64,000 nucleotides of DNA from Doryteuthis pealeii. Taxonomy: Eukaryota > Mollusca > Cephalopoda > Myopsida > Loliginidae. Positions 20,276 through 30,713 of the stretch are shown here, piece by piece. The stretch spans positions 85,979,103-86,043,102 of the forward strand of contig CM042160.1 in the NCBI GenBank assembly GCA_023376005.1, given 5' to 3'. Below the pieces are notes generated by a model that had not been told where the DNA came from, did no database searches, and worked only from the letters and a program-made list of their open reading frames with translations. How positions within the stretch are numbered: position 1 is the first letter of the stretch; every line of letters begins with the position of its first letter. A program made the translations under genes and the position numbers.

Positions 20276-20985
20276 ACATTTCTTTTTATTTAAGGAGATC
20301 TTCAGTTGACCCCCCCGTTGTTCAGTTTCTCGATCTGAAGAGCCATTGATTCCTTTATTCTTTTGTATTTCTATGTGAAGAGAAAAAGTCAGAAATGTTA
20401 AATCTTTTTAGATGATTTCTCTCTTATGCAGAAGAAGAAGAAGAAGAAGAAGCTGACATATAAACTGATCTTTCTTCTCTCTTGATTCTTTTGATTCTTT
20501 CTGCTTGAGGAACGATCAAGTTTTTCCTGACATGTCTCTGAGCAAAGCTCAAATCACTCATCCAATATCTTCTAAACACTCAAAGGATGGGGGGGGGGTG
20601 GGGAATGAAATCGGGTCACAACACATGTCCCTTTCCTATCCCTGTGTTTTGCGTGTCACGCTTCCTGAATGTTATTTATAAAATTCTATTTGTCATATGA
20701 GCTGAACTCTGTCACTGACATAAAGTAGATATGAATTTTTTTTATCTCTTTCTGTATTTCCTAACCTCTGACCTCCACAACTCTCTCAAATATTAAGCTG
20801 GAATTAAGAAGAAATAAAACAGTGGCATTAAGAAAAGAAAAAAAATCTCCCTCAAATGTAATTATAACTTTTAATAAGACATACAACTGTTTCATTTATT
20901 TATATACTCACATAGAAAAATGTCACTTGTATCAAAATATATATGTAGTATATTATATAAGACCTATAGTATTTAGTCATAAGTA
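20276..20985. other. Unassigned spacer
   Basis: Contains a (GAA)n tract at 20431-20452 and a G-run at 20588-20596. Nothing else supported. Confidence 0.5.
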
Positions 20986-21216
20986 CCGTAAATCCTTGAG
21001 TGTAATCCACACTTTTTCCCCAAAATTTAAAGGTCAAAATCCCTAGTGCGTACTATATACAAGGTTAAAAATGAAAAATATTTTCTAAGCAATGTCCGAG
21101 TCTCTATTTGCTGTCCGGCAATGTTTATTCAGGCACATTTTGTGATGTCGGGCACGAAAAAAAATATTTCTCCTACATATTATACTCAAGGGCGGACTAT
21201 ACTCAAGGATTTAAGG
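20986..21216. mobile_element. MITE family R
   Basis: About 230 bp with 27-bp imperfect terminal inverted repeats (left ccgtaaatccttgagtgtaa at 20986, right mirrored to 21216). A related end with atacactttttccccagatt on the minus strand lies at 25893-25970. No coding. Confidence 0.65.
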
Positions 21217-21427
21217 AAAAGAGTTATGGGTCTACCATGGTTTCAATCCAAATGATTTCATCAGGACCCTACCCTATACTTAACTAAGTCAATGTAATTC
21301 CTTAGTAAAACTATTGCTCTATGTTTTTAATATATTGAGTACATTTGGATAATTTACTAATACTACTGCAATGAAAAGGTTAACGCAGTAATTGGATACT
21401 ATATATATATATATATATATATTCCTC

Positions 21428-21557
21428 AGGGCGGTCTAATGTCAGTATCAGCCATGCAGCGAGGGAGTCTATCCCCTTTTCACTAGCGCTAGACCAAGGA
21501 GATTATTTTAGCATCTGAGGAGGAGCGCCACACCTACCATCAGCTCCTTACTTTACA
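21428..21557 (-). mobile_element. SINE A, 3' half
   Basis: The 3' half only (gggcggtctaatgtcagtat to catcagctccttactttac); the tRNA head is missing. A (TA)n tract precedes it. Confidence 0.8.
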
Positions 21558-21582
21558 TTCTTATTTTATATGATATACATGG

Positions 21583-21716
21583 CACTGATGCTTATAGCTT
21601 TTCTAATTTAGTGTGTCCTGGGATGCACATATTTGATTTGAATGAGTTCCGGGAAATTTGATGGGTCCCAACTAAAGCTATTTAATAAATTGTAGAGTTT
21701 TTATTAATGAACTGAA
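21583..21716 (-). mobile_element. MITE F, partial
   Basis: Left half of F on the minus strand: cactgatgcttatagc, gtgtcctgggatgcacat, gatgggtcccaactaaagc. The other terminal repeat is missing. Confidence 0.7.
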
Positions 21717-21944
21717 GAAACCACTAAATCCTGTGACATTAACTTTATTTATTAACAGATGATTTTTAGTTTTTTTTTTTGTTTTTTTTTAAATTATAAA
21801 ACTAACCCCTAACCCTAACAACAACCGGATTTTGACGGTGTAAATGAAAAACGTGCTTATGAATCGAGATCGCAAAAGGGGTGCCTAAAGGTCATATGGT
21901 CCTAATATTATTCTGAAGTTACAACATCACCTATTACCAATGCC

Positions 21945-21985
21945 CTGATGATGGTTTAATCTACAAACCAAAATGTTTTAACATT
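21945..21985 (+). other. Degraded hammerhead relic
   Basis: CTGATGA (21945-21951), a 6-bp stem TGGTTT/AAACCA, then AAAA where GAAA is expected, and a stem III ATGTT/AACAT. The order is right, but the G-to-A change in the core and the absence of stem I should abolish cleavage. Confidence 0.45.
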
Positions 21986-22033
21986 GGTTAATACTTCTAT
22001 TATAAAATCTTACCCTGAAGAACTTGTTTTTTC

Positions 22034-22074
<41 letters not shown>

Positions 22075-22258
22075 AATTTAACAAAAATTCCAAATGCTAG
22101 AAGCTTTATATATAAAACAATACAAACCATCCTTAAACAAAATTAATTTCCAATGCAGTACACACATTTTAAAATGCCTATAGCACCTTTCCCATTAATT
22201 CTCCTTCCAGCCTTCACATCCATTAATATAATTTTAAAAAAACTGGAACACATCACAC

Positions 22259-22292
22259 CTGATGATGGCACTTCGAAGTGACGAAAGTACTC
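22259..22292 (+). other. Hammerhead-like motif beside Penelope-like coding relic
   Basis: CTGATGA (22259-22265), a stem CACTT/AAGTG, GAAA (22283-22286), a palindromic stem III AGUACU and C at the cleavage position. Stem II has an unpaired base at its foot and I find no stem I. The core letters are intact but activity is doubtful. Confidence 0.45.
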
Positions 22293-22303
22293 GGGACATA
22301 AAC

Positions 22304-22441
22304 TTTGGTGGACTAATCCACGAATTCCACCCTAACATTAAAAAGTTGGCCAGAAAACTTGAAAAAATCACAAAAAAAATTGTTAGACAGGAGATGTCTT
22401 TTGTTTAATTCAACATGCATAAATGAAAGAATGCTGCCCAA

Positions 22442-22446
<5 letters not shown>
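22304..22446 (+). pseudogene. Penelope-like reverse transcriptase N-terminal relic, left copy
   Basis: Encodes HPNIKKLARKLEKI and, after a frameshift, FNSTCINERMLPKY. The inverted copy at 22487-22702 encodes the aligned HPDTKKMARKLEQI and FNKTCIKEKMLPKY. The pattern (a KLEK-type helix, then F-x3-C-x6-P) resembles the region before the reverse transcriptase in Penelope-like elements; that family call is from memory of the motif, not a search. Frameshifted and short: dead. Confidence 0.5.
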
Positions 22447-22489
<43 letters not shown>

Positions 22490-22491
22490 GT
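22443..22491. repeat. (CA)n(TA)n microsatellite
   Basis: Tract at the junction of the two head-to-head coding relics, close to the axis of the inverted arrangement. Confidence 0.9.
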
Positions 22492-22702
22492 ATTTTGGCA
22501 GCATTTTTTCTTTTATACAAGTTTTGTTGAACTGTACAGACAATTCCTGTTGGACAAGTTTTTGGTTGATCTGTTCCAATTTTCGGGCCATCTTTTTGGT
22601 GTCGGGGTGTAACTGGTATAACAGTCCACCAAAGGTTTCAAAACGAGCGCTTTCGGCAATACAGTTTGGTATGGTACCATTCCTACAACCTCCCACTACC
22701 AA
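22487..22702 (-). pseudogene. Penelope-like N-terminal relic, right inverted copy
   Basis: The minus-strand frame is open for about 70 codons before it reaches the microsatellite: GTIPNCIAES, FGGLLYQLHPDTKKMARK, QELSVQFNKTCIKEKMLPKY. It is homologous to the plus-strand relic at 22304-22446 at the protein level though diverged in DNA, which implies past coding constraint. Only the N-terminal part is present. Confidence 0.5.
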
Positions 22703-22805
22703 TGGTTATTACCTCCCACTTCTAATTCCTTGCTACTACTTGTTCTCGTTAAAAACGAGACACAAAACCATACCATCGTTTTCCTACCTGAGGATGGCAA
22801 CAAAA

Positions 22806-22808
<3 letters not shown>

Positions 22809-22843
<35 letters not shown>
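22809..22843. repeat. (TA)n microsatellite
   Basis: TA tract. Confidence 0.95.
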
Positions 22844-22846
<3 letters not shown>

Positions 22847-23442
22847 AAAAAGCTTTAAAGATTGGTCATTTTGTGGTTGTAGATCTATTTCTATCACAGG
22901 TAACTTTATTGAAAATGGTGAACTGAAAATTCATGAGACTTTGTATACAATTTTTCTGGGAAGTCTTGAAAGGTTTCAGTTTCAGTTCTTCTTATCGTCT
23001 TAAGGGTGGGTGGGGTTTATGACTGGGGATTAATTAATCAGGTGGTGGGGATGGTGTCACTATGGGTGGTTTTTGTGTGTGTGTGTTTCCTGTCTCTTAG
23101 TTATTGCATGTATAATTCTGTTATCAGCCAAGCATAGCATTCTTACTGGATGATTCACACAGAAATATCTTGGGTAGATTGATTATATGTAAATCTCAAT
23201 GTTATGTTCGTCTAGTAAACACCTTTTTAAATTTCTTAATTACACTGACCTGAAGCAAAAGACCCAGATTCTCCTAATATACAGAAATTCTTGCAATTAC
23301 CAAATGTAATAAATGTTCTTACATTCACATAGTTCCAAAGTGGTAATTCTTGTTTGCATATTTTTCTTCTTTTATATGAGAGATGTTTAAGAGAACAAGT
23401 TTCTTGTTTACTGGCTAAAATAAACCATATCAGGTCATTAAC
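22844..23442. other. Unassigned spacer
   Basis: No recognisable features apart from a short GT run near 23080. Confidence 0.5.
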
Positions 23443-23735
23443 TCTATTGAAGTCTGTTGGTTTGAATAACAGCAGCTAAGTACAACTTAAGCAGTGTCCA
23501 AGACAGCTGGTACATATAGAAATCAAGAATGACCCATTCATGAATTTGGGTGATTTGGGTCATTCCATTCCTTAAGTTCTGATTGGCTGCTTGACTTGAA
23601 TGACATTATGGAGTCTTATATATATCCTGTCATTCTGCAGTAGACTTTGTGACATTCGGGTTTGTATTTAAGTTACAATCGTTTGTTGCCTTGTCTTCCC
23701 AGTTCGACGGTAATTGGAACTTTAATTATTCTTCA
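23443..23735 (+). mobile_element. LTR-like dispersed repeat, copy 1
   Basis: About 290 bp, shared with 56492-56793. Both begin near ctattgaagt, contain tgttggtttgaataacagc, ccttaagttctgattggctg (an inverted CCAAT box), a TATA-like run (23619-23627), then cgacggtaattggaac, and end attattcttca. The promoter-like layout and CA end suggest a solo LTR; no inner element is attached. Confidence 0.5.
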
Positions 23736-24073
23736 AACTCTTAACATCCTGTTGAGAATTTTCCAAGTCCAGAGCCCCATTCCTATAAGGATTTATCAAA
23801 AAATGGCTAAAAATGGCCTTTTCATTTAAAGTTACCTGTTATTTCCCTTAAATCAAAGACTTCTAAATCTTACATTTAAACAAAGGCTATTGTTTGGGGT
23901 AGATTAGGAAAATGAATGTGACTTCTGGCCGGGTGGAATGAGGCGGTATAGGACATTAAGATTTAAGAAGCTTTGACAAAGAAAAGGAAAGATATTCCCT
24001 CTGCCTTATAATACTTGTTACATTTATATATATTTAAATGACAAGGGGAATCCTGTGTTAACTACAATGTCAT
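23736..24073. other. Unassigned spacer
   Basis: No supported feature. Confidence 0.5.
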
Positions 24074-24318
24074 AAGTAAGTAAATTTGGCGGGCAGCCTA
24101 ATGTCGGTGTCAGCCATACAGCAAGGGAGTCTATCCTCTTTACATTAGCGCTAGTCCAAAGAGATGATTTTAGCATCTGAGATGGAGCGCCACACCTACC
24201 ATCAGCTCCTCATTTTACCGCACAGATCCCTGTGCTACTCATATACCAAGTTGGCATGAGCCAGTATCGAATGATATGATTCCTAGGTGGAGGCTTTACC
24301 GACTGAGCTAAACCAGTG
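24074..24318 (-). mobile_element. SINE A, full but diverged
   Basis: Full length, from gtaagtaaatttggcgggca to the head ttaccgactgagctaaacca. Confidence 0.8.
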
Positions 24319-24870
24319 TTGTAGTCCAGCACATTAGCCACAAAGCCATGGGGACCCCCCCTTTCTATTTTATTTTGTTGTTTCACAACATATGTTGGTG
24401 GTATAGCATTAGAAGTTGAACTTTCCCATCAATAATCCATTTTTTTTTATTATCTTGGTTACAGATAGCAACTGCATAGCAGTCTAGCAAAATAACACTT
24501 GGCATTAAAGTAGAAGTGAATAACTGAATTCCTCCATTCAAGAGAGAGAAAAAAAATTGCACCCATTGACATACATTAATATTTGCTGAACAGTAGAGCT
24601 GAAACAGTGGATGGTGAGCACAATTAGGCAGTGGGTAATGTGTTTCAGCAATGGTGACAATAATGTGAGTGACAAGGCATGTTCAGCGGACAACCCCAGC
24701 AAATGGAAGATTACCTCAATCAGTTCATCTGCATTAATCTGGCCAATGAAAGATTTAAACAATGTCACTGTCATCGCTGCTCGTTCACTTCTGTTGATGC
24801 TGATTTTTATGAGCAATGCATGCAGGCTCTTGCTCATCATTGATAACTATATGTAAAAATAGTGTTTTGT
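24319..24870. other. Unassigned spacer
   Basis: Less AT-biased around 24600-24830, where frames on both strands (24538-24840 minus, 24611-24856 plus) stay open. Neither shows recognisable motifs or flanking splice sites, so no gene is called. Confidence 0.35.
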
Positions 24871-24993
24871 TAGCTGAAAACTTGCTCTATCTTGATGCAG
24901 GTTTTATGGGCAAGGCTTTTGTAGCTGAAAACTTGCTCTATCTTGATGCAGGTTTTATGGGCAAGGCTTTTGTAGCTGAAAACTTGCTCTATC
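24871..24993. repeat. 51-bp tandem repeat, 2.4 copies
   Basis: Units start at 24871, 24922 and 24973 (tagctgaaaacttgctctat). The copies are nearly identical. The period is 17 codons, so a plus frame stays open (AENLLYLDAGFMGKAFV). Confidence 0.85.
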
Positions 24994-25094
24994 AAATGGT
25001 GTTACCTGTATCTGTTGTTTCTCATAAAATAAATAGAAGGCATTAATTTTGGAGGGACTCTTCTAATAAATATTATAAGACAGACGTAATACCA

Positions 25095-25379
25095 GATATG
25101 CTGATAGATACACGTCCAGCGTCCCTGATGCACAAAAATCTAAAAGGACGCAGTAAAATCATATCCATGCATCCCAGTGTTTTACTTTTTTTCCCTCACC
25201 ATTTCAAGCTAATTGTAAATACATTTCAATAGTTCCTTAGAAATGAATTACACAGAATAGGTTACAAGGTAGAAGTTAGACAGCTTTAGTTGGGACCCAT
25301 CAAATTTTCCCGGGGACTCATTCAAAGCAAGTATGTGCATCCCAGGACGCACTAAATCAAAAAGCTATCAGCATCACTG
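25095..25379 (+). mobile_element. MITE F, copy 2
   Basis: Full length, with end repeats atgctgatag (left) and ctatcagcatcactg (right). Confidence 0.8.
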
Positions 25380-25455
25380 TTGTACTGTAATTATTTGTGT
25401 ATAATATGCACTTTTTAACTATCGGCTACAAAATTAAAAAACAAAAAAAAACATT

Positions 25456-25816
25456 AGTATTATCTGCATTATTCGGACTATTGTCCCCATCTTCATTGTT
25501 ACTTGTACAACGTTTCGGCCGATATGCCCTCCGACCTTCTTCAGGTATTTCTTCTCGGACTCGGGAACCTTCTTTTCGAACTCGGGAACTTTCTTGTCGT
25601 ATTCGGGAGCCATCACGGAAATTTGAACCTAACCCTTTATTTAGTCTAGGGGTATCCTGTTCTCATTCCGCTAACCATAGCTGGGGTAGGAGTTGTGTTA
25701 ATGAATTATTTTTCTAACTGCTTTCACTCAGGATTGAACTCAGGTTCCAGAGATAACTGTCACTTAGAACTGTCTTAACCTAACTACCTTATCCACTCGG
25801 CCATGTGTCCAATTGG
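25456..25816 (-). repeat. SINE family H, copy 2
   Basis: The sister of 389-830 with a nearly unexpanded 21-bp unit. The minus strand reads from the tRNA-like head ggacacatggccgagtggat through the box B-like gttcaatcctgag. At 25507-25544 lies the CTGAAGA...GAAACG motif with a stem GGTCG/CGGCC preceded by an extra A. Confidence 0.7.
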
Positions 25817-25892
25817 AAAAAAAAACATCTCATATGCATTGACTTTTTTTTTTTTCTAATAAAGTTAAATATTAATAAAGTTGATATTTAGT

Positions 25893-25970
25893 TCTTGTGT
25901 ATACCCCCCCCCGTAACTTTTAGACTTACAAATCTGGGGAAAAAGTGTATTATACATGAATAATTATGGT
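25893..25970 (-). mobile_element. MITE R-like end fragment
   Basis: On the minus strand, atgtataatacactttttcc and ccagatttgtaag parallel the left end of the MITE at 20986. Confidence 0.4.
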
Positions 25971-26639
25971 ATCTATAATCATACTAGATTTACTGCTACG
26001 TGAGTGCTACTTTTTTTTCCTAATTATCACAACAAATCAATTTTGAATAATAATTCCAAAAGGGCTTGTGGTAATGAGGCTCACTGATTTGGTATTTAGA
26101 ATACTTAGTCGACTGTCAATTACTTCACTAAATTTAACTCCCATAAAAGAAAGAGGAACACAAAAAACTTATTTGATTGAATAGTTGGATTTCAATTTCA
26201 TCATTTCTTTATTCAATCATCATTCAATTCATTTAATTGAAATAAGATCAATAGATTAAATTCAGCACAAATAAAGGATAAGATAAATATTTTGAGTAAA
26301 GCAAGGATTGCCTTCTCTAAATGCAAATTAAACATTTTTTTAAAAAGATTTTGGACTATTTTATAATTCACTTTTTGAATTGCTATTGTTTGTGGAATGA
26401 ATTTGTGTTCAGTGTTCCATGTAAGATGTGCAACTGTGCAGACATGCAAATGAAAAAATTCATCCTGGCAGCAAAATTTCAAAAAAGAAAGAAAAAAAAA
26501 AAATGGATCACTAATAAAACTATGTAGATGAACAAGCAGTCATCACTTTTGATCTGGTCTTTGTTTGATAGATAAATTAATAAATAAATAATCAATGATC
26601 ATCTTAAAAGAAAAATATTCTCTGCGCACTCTTCAATCA
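25971..26639. other. AT-rich spacer
   Basis: Two overlapping open frames on opposite strands around 26213-26527 have AT-driven composition and no motif. No gene called. Confidence 0.5.
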
Positions 26640-27297
26640 TGTACAGGCTTTTTGGTTCATGTGGGCTTTTAAAACATTCTGTATCTGTGGATGAGACTTT
26701 TTGGTTTGAAGGGCATTAAAAAATTCTGTATGTGTGGACGAGGTTTTTTGGTCCCATGTAGGCCATTAAAAAATTCAGTATGTGTGGACGAGGTTTTTTT
26801 GGTTTGATGAAGGGCATTAAAAAATTCGGTATGTGTGGACGAGGCTTTTTGGTCCCATGTAGGCCATTAAAAAATTCAGTATGTGTGGATGAGGCTTTTT
26901 GGTCCCGCGTAGGCGATTAAAAAAATTCTGTATGTGTGGACGAGGCTTTTTGGTCCCATGTAGGCCATTAAAAAATTCTGTATGTGTGGACGAGGTTTTT
27001 TGGTTTGATGAAGGGCATTAAAAAATTCTGTATGTGTGGACGAGGCTTTTTGGTCCCATGTAGGCCATTAAAAAATTCTGTATGTGTGGACAAGGTTTTT
27101 TGGTTTGATGAAGGGCATTAAAAAATTCTGTATGTGTGGACGAGGCTTTTTGGTCCCATGTAGGCCATTAAAAAATTCTGTATGTGTGGACAAGGTTTTT
27201 TGGTTTGATGAAGGGCATTAAAAAATTCTGTATGTGTGGACAAGGTTTTTTGGTTTGATGAAGGGCATTAAAAAATTCTGTATGTGTGGACAAAGCC
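26640..27297. repeat. 50-bp minisatellite with 100-bp higher-order unit
   Basis: About 13 units of 50 bp that all share gcattaaaaaattctgtatg. Two variants, ggtcccatgtaggccatt and ggtttgatgaagggcatt, mostly alternate, giving a 100-bp higher-order period. The left-most units are the most diverged, and the array ends where a C fragment starts. Confidence 0.9.
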
Positions 27298-27715
27298 TTG
27301 CAATGCTGTGTATGGACAGTGATATACACTTGTTACCATCCAGTCAGTAGTCTTTAGAATATGCTGGGTGTATTTTCTGCAGAGGGGTAAGACATCCTCA
27401 CCCCCCCAAAAAAGGTGTGTCCTGGGTATCACGTTAAAATGCATCTGATGATGAGATTCCAGATCTCGAGCTCTGCAAAGTCTGGAGTACCCTTTCACTG
27501 ACATTACTCCCAGGTCCACACTGACCTCGAGTGTTAGTACCTTTTTAGGGTCCCATCTGTTGATATGTTTAAAAATTATTTGTATTTGATATGACCATGT
27601 AAACAAAACAAAATTAAACAACTATACCAAAATATATAATAAATGCAACACCCTAACATTTAGGCATAAAATAACCCTAGACTAGTTGACATGCCATTAA
27701 AATCAATCAAATTTA
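27298..27715 (+). mobile_element. Retroposon C, diverged
   Basis: Contains tctgcagaggggtaagac, gatgatgagattccagatct, cattactcccaggtccacac and the tail agttgacatgccattaaaatc. Missing part of the 5' region. Confidence 0.7.
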
Positions 27716-27842
27716 GTAATTGTAATCTAGAGTAATAATCTCTGGTCTTATATTATAATTGTGACAAAAGTAACAACCAAGATGAGGACATCAGTGTTTA
27801 AAAATGATAATTCTACATTTCAGGAATTTAAACAAAATGTGT

Positions 27843-28076
27843 GGTGTGTGTGTGTGAGAGAGAGAGAGAGCTTGAGCTTTTGTGAATAAAAATAGCATTA
27901 TCAATTGATGATTTAAAAAAAATGAAAAATTGCATTGTGGCATTACTCAAATAGACTAGTTTGTGTATTTGTATATGTGTATGTGTGAGAGATCTTTTGA
28001 GAATGAAAATAGCATTGCCAATTGATGATTTAAAATAAAAATAAAGTTGCATTGTAACATTATTTGAATAGAGTAG
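27843..28076. repeat. Tandem duplication, about 117 bp
   Basis: Two direct copies, each GT/GA-rich start, then aatagcattatcaattgatg, then aatagactag or its variant. The open frame on the minus strand follows this repeat. Confidence 0.65.
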
Positions 28077-28402
28077 CCAGTGAGAACTCACTGACCAGTG
28101 CAGATGAAAGAGAGTCTGTTTCTAAATATTTATCTTCTGCCCGTCCTCTGTTATTTCAGTCCATGACTTTCATCATCCATTCATGTGATTAAACACTCAA
28201 TTCTGATTGGTCTATTTTGCTAAAAGCTCATTGGGAAGTCTGAAGACTTTTTTTTTGCAATGTGGCTTATGTTAAAAAAACATGGAGAATTGAAATAACT
28301 GGAAGGCATTATTTGTAATCCTGATTGGATTTTATACTGTTATTCTTTTTATTTACCTTGGACATTCTTCTTATGTTTTAATTGAAATCTTTAATTATAT
28401 TC
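28077..28402. other. Unassigned spacer
   Basis: No supported feature. Confidence 0.5.
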
Positions 28403-28991
28403 TCTGCCCTGTCAGTGGGGCATTAGAATGCACCTCTGCAGAGGAGTAAGACTCCCCCAATGGGCCACCTGTTGGCCGTGAGTGGCGACCGTGATGCTTA
28501 AGGATAGAACCCAGGTGGATGAGCCGTCCATGACTTGCAATATTCCACTTTAGGCTTTTCTTGGGCTAGACGGGCAGTCAGAGAGGCCTCCTTCGATCAA
28601 TCGGCTGGTTACGTCAAGCTCTAGCACCTATATGATTTTCCCAACCCTATTGCCCTTATTGGCAAGCCCCAACCCCTTTTTATCATACGGGTGCTTGAAG
28701 GCGGTGACTGAGGGTCTACATGTCCTGGGAATGACGTTAAACTCTATCTGATGATGAGGTTCCAGTTTTGGAGGTTTGGGGAATGTGGAGCACCCCTTGA
28801 TCACCATTGCTCCCTGGTCCACTCTGACTCGGAGTGGTAGTACCTTTAGGGTCCCATCTATGGGTTAAATAGAAAAATGTATTTATAAAAAGTTGTATTA
28901 TCCATTAAGAATTGATTTATTTCAAAACTTTATCGGCATTAAATGACCCACTGAGGTTGATATACCGTAAAACTAAATCAAACCAAACCAA
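28403..28991 (+). mobile_element. Retroposon C, near-full copy
   Basis: Collinear with 3213-3829 from gccctgtcagtggggcatta to tgatataccgtaaaactaaa plus tail. Confidence 0.8.
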
Positions 28992-29070
28992 ATTTAATTA
29001 TATTCAGCTGATTGACTTCACCATTTTCATTAGTATGTGTTTGTTGGGTCACTCAATGCCTTACTGTTAC

Positions 29071-29510
29071 TATGTAACAGTCACGAACCACCAAATGCAG
29101 ATGAAATTTCCCTTGCAATGTGTGTGACTACATCTGCAAGTCTAGAATTGGACTAACCAGCCCCAGAGGGTCCACAATTGATGAATGACATGGAGTGACG
29201 TCATTGTTGTTTGTGGCGGACTTATAAAAGAAAGTGTGGGGGGCCTTGTTTGCTCGTGGCATTCTGATGACGTAGATATTGTCATTGGAATTTAAACCAT
29301 TGTTTCTATTGTTGTTAAAATATTTCCAAACTAATTTTCATTCAATTCTCTTTTGTTTACCTAATTCTAAACTCATGACATACAATTGTAAAACTAGTTG
29401 TTTAAGATAACTTAATTATTTTAATTTAGTCAATTCCACATGCACGTAAAAATATAAGGGGCCAATCCCTATAAAAGAAAGACTATGTAACCCAGTGCTA
29501 CTGTTACATA
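29071..29510 (+). mobile_element. LTR-like element end with promoter
   Basis: Bounded by inverted repeats TATGTAACAG (29071-29080) and CTGTTACATA (29501-29510), so it has the TG...CA form of an LTR. Inside lies a perfect CRE palindrome TGACGTCA (29196-29203), a TATAAAA box (29223-29229) 20 bp downstream and a second TGACGT-like site near 29268. No matching second LTR is seen. An alternative is a longer LTR extending to the aataaaa near 29790. Confidence 0.45.
29196..29229 (+). promoter_or_regulatory. CRE palindrome plus TATA box
   Basis: TGACGTCA at 29196-29203 and TATAAAA at 29223-29229. CREs bind CREB/ATF factors; placed just upstream of a TATA box in an LTR-like element this looks like a functional U3-type promoter. 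Function is inferred. Confidence 0.55.
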
Positions 29511-29868
29511 ATTATTAGATTCCTAACACTTATGTACCATTAGTGTAGAAACCAAAATGGCTGTTATAATTTGCAGCCGGTGGCCTTGAAGGATTGAGTG
29601 ACTCGGCTTGACCTCCTCAATCTGATCCTCCTTCTGGGGGATACTTTGAGAATCGGTGGAGAAATCCTCTTCCGGTTTAGATTAGAAATGAGTTTAGTTC
29701 AGTATCGGCCAAACCACGAAGGTGGTAAGTCGTGTTAAGCTCACGGCCGACTCAATCTGCGCAGGTAGTCTGGTGGGGATTTTGGAATAAAATATGATTT
29801 AAAGCAAAATTGGGTTATTATCTAAAAACTACCAATGACACAGGGCTTCTGATAAAGAGAAATCCCCA

Positions 29869-29997
29869 ATGGAAGACCAGACACAAAGTCCCCAAGACAA
29901 AGTCCAGATGCTAGTAGAAGAATGTAAGATACCAAAGATGAGCAGAAGAATAATAGAAGTAAAGAGAGTATACAACACTACTTGTTTCATAGTCTGA
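29869..29997 (+). CDS. Gag-like short ORF of a retroelement, unknown
   Basis: ATG at 29869, stop TGA at 29995-29997, 42 codons. It begins MEDQTQSPQDKVQMLVEE. The right edge of the window (63961-64000) encodes a very similar QTRSPQEEVQ in a matching context, including upstream ctgata-a-aga-aaat words. Two copies conserved more in protein than in DNA imply a coding start, most likely gag of an LTR element, but I cannot name the family. Confidence 0.4.
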   Translation: MEDQTQSPQDKVQMLVEECKIPKMSRRIIEVKRVYNTTCFIV

Positions 29998-30244
29998 TCA
30001 TCAGCAACTAAACCGGTAACCCAACAGATTTTATCTGGTGAGGAGAGTGGCTAGATACCCTGCTGAACAAAAAAAACAAGACCTGTAAAAGTGTGGAGGA
30101 AGCTCTTTGCACAACAGCCATCTAGCACATTATTTCTAAAGTCTAACCCCTCCTCATCACGGCAGGGCTCTGTAAACTTGGTAGTGTCAGAGCCATGCTG
30201 TCGGGAACTTAAGTTCCTGTTAGGGTCACTCAAGGCGGACAGGT

Positions 30245-30436
30245 ATGGTACCCAGTGGTATTAAAGCCACAAACCGGCCAAAGGGGGTCTGGCGAAAATC
30301 CAAAGGGCATTTCCATCATCAGGAATCAACGGCTTTTGGCATATTTCTCACTGCTTATGTGGAAAATCTGCGGCAAACAAGGGCATCTCCTTTCCCTGAC
30401 TGGGATATGCATGTGAAGGTTGGGGAGTACTTTTGA
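30245..30436 (+). other. Open frame downstream of the gag-like start, unknown
   Basis: ATG (30245) to TGA, 63 codons, less AT-biased than the surroundings (PKGVWRKSKGHFHHQ ... DWDMHVKVGEY). Lies about 250 bp after the gag-like ORF on the same strand, so it may belong to the same retroelement. Not recognised. Confidence 0.3.
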
Positions 30437-30519
30437 ATTTCCTATTCCCTTGTTAATCCTTCCATGAATTCACCACAGTTTCTTGCCTACACAATATTCA
30501 GACCAAGTATTTTTTTTTT

Positions 30520-30663
30520 TTTTTTTGGTCTGAAGATCACATAGGTGAGAAACCATCAGTAACCACCTGTTGACTTCATGGCCATGCTACTTAACTCAAA
30601 TATAAACGCTCTATCAATGATATTGAGCACTATCTGCTTAGAAATATAGCACCCATATTATCT

Positions 30664-30665
<2 letters not shown>
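30520..30665. repeat. Diverged repeat shared with 6265-6350
   Basis: Common words cataggtgagaaac and cagtaacca; also a weak match to the attgagcac module of 11850 and 18830. Confidence 0.4.
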
Positions 30666-30666
<1 letters not shown>

Positions 30667-30708
<42 letters not shown>

Positions 30709-30713
30709 TATAT
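30667..30713. repeat. (TA)n microsatellite
   Basis: Flanks SINE A on its left; a matching tract is at 30950-31009. Confidence 0.95.

Noticed and set aside
21800..21815. Telomere-like taaccctaaccctaac word
   Set aside because: Only about two units, not an array; chance or an interstitial scrap.
22313..22844. Overlapping 129- and 161-codon open frames on opposite strands
   Set aside because: As full ORFs they run through CA/TA microsatellites. Only the short non-repetitive parts are kept, as Penelope-like relics.
24538..24856. Opposed open frames of 100 and 81 codons
   Set aside because: No motifs, no splice signals and both strands equally open, which points to base composition rather than coding.
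26640..27297. CRISPR-like regular repeat array
   Set aside because: Eukaryotic minisatellite: units are contiguous 50-bp repeats, with no unique spacers.
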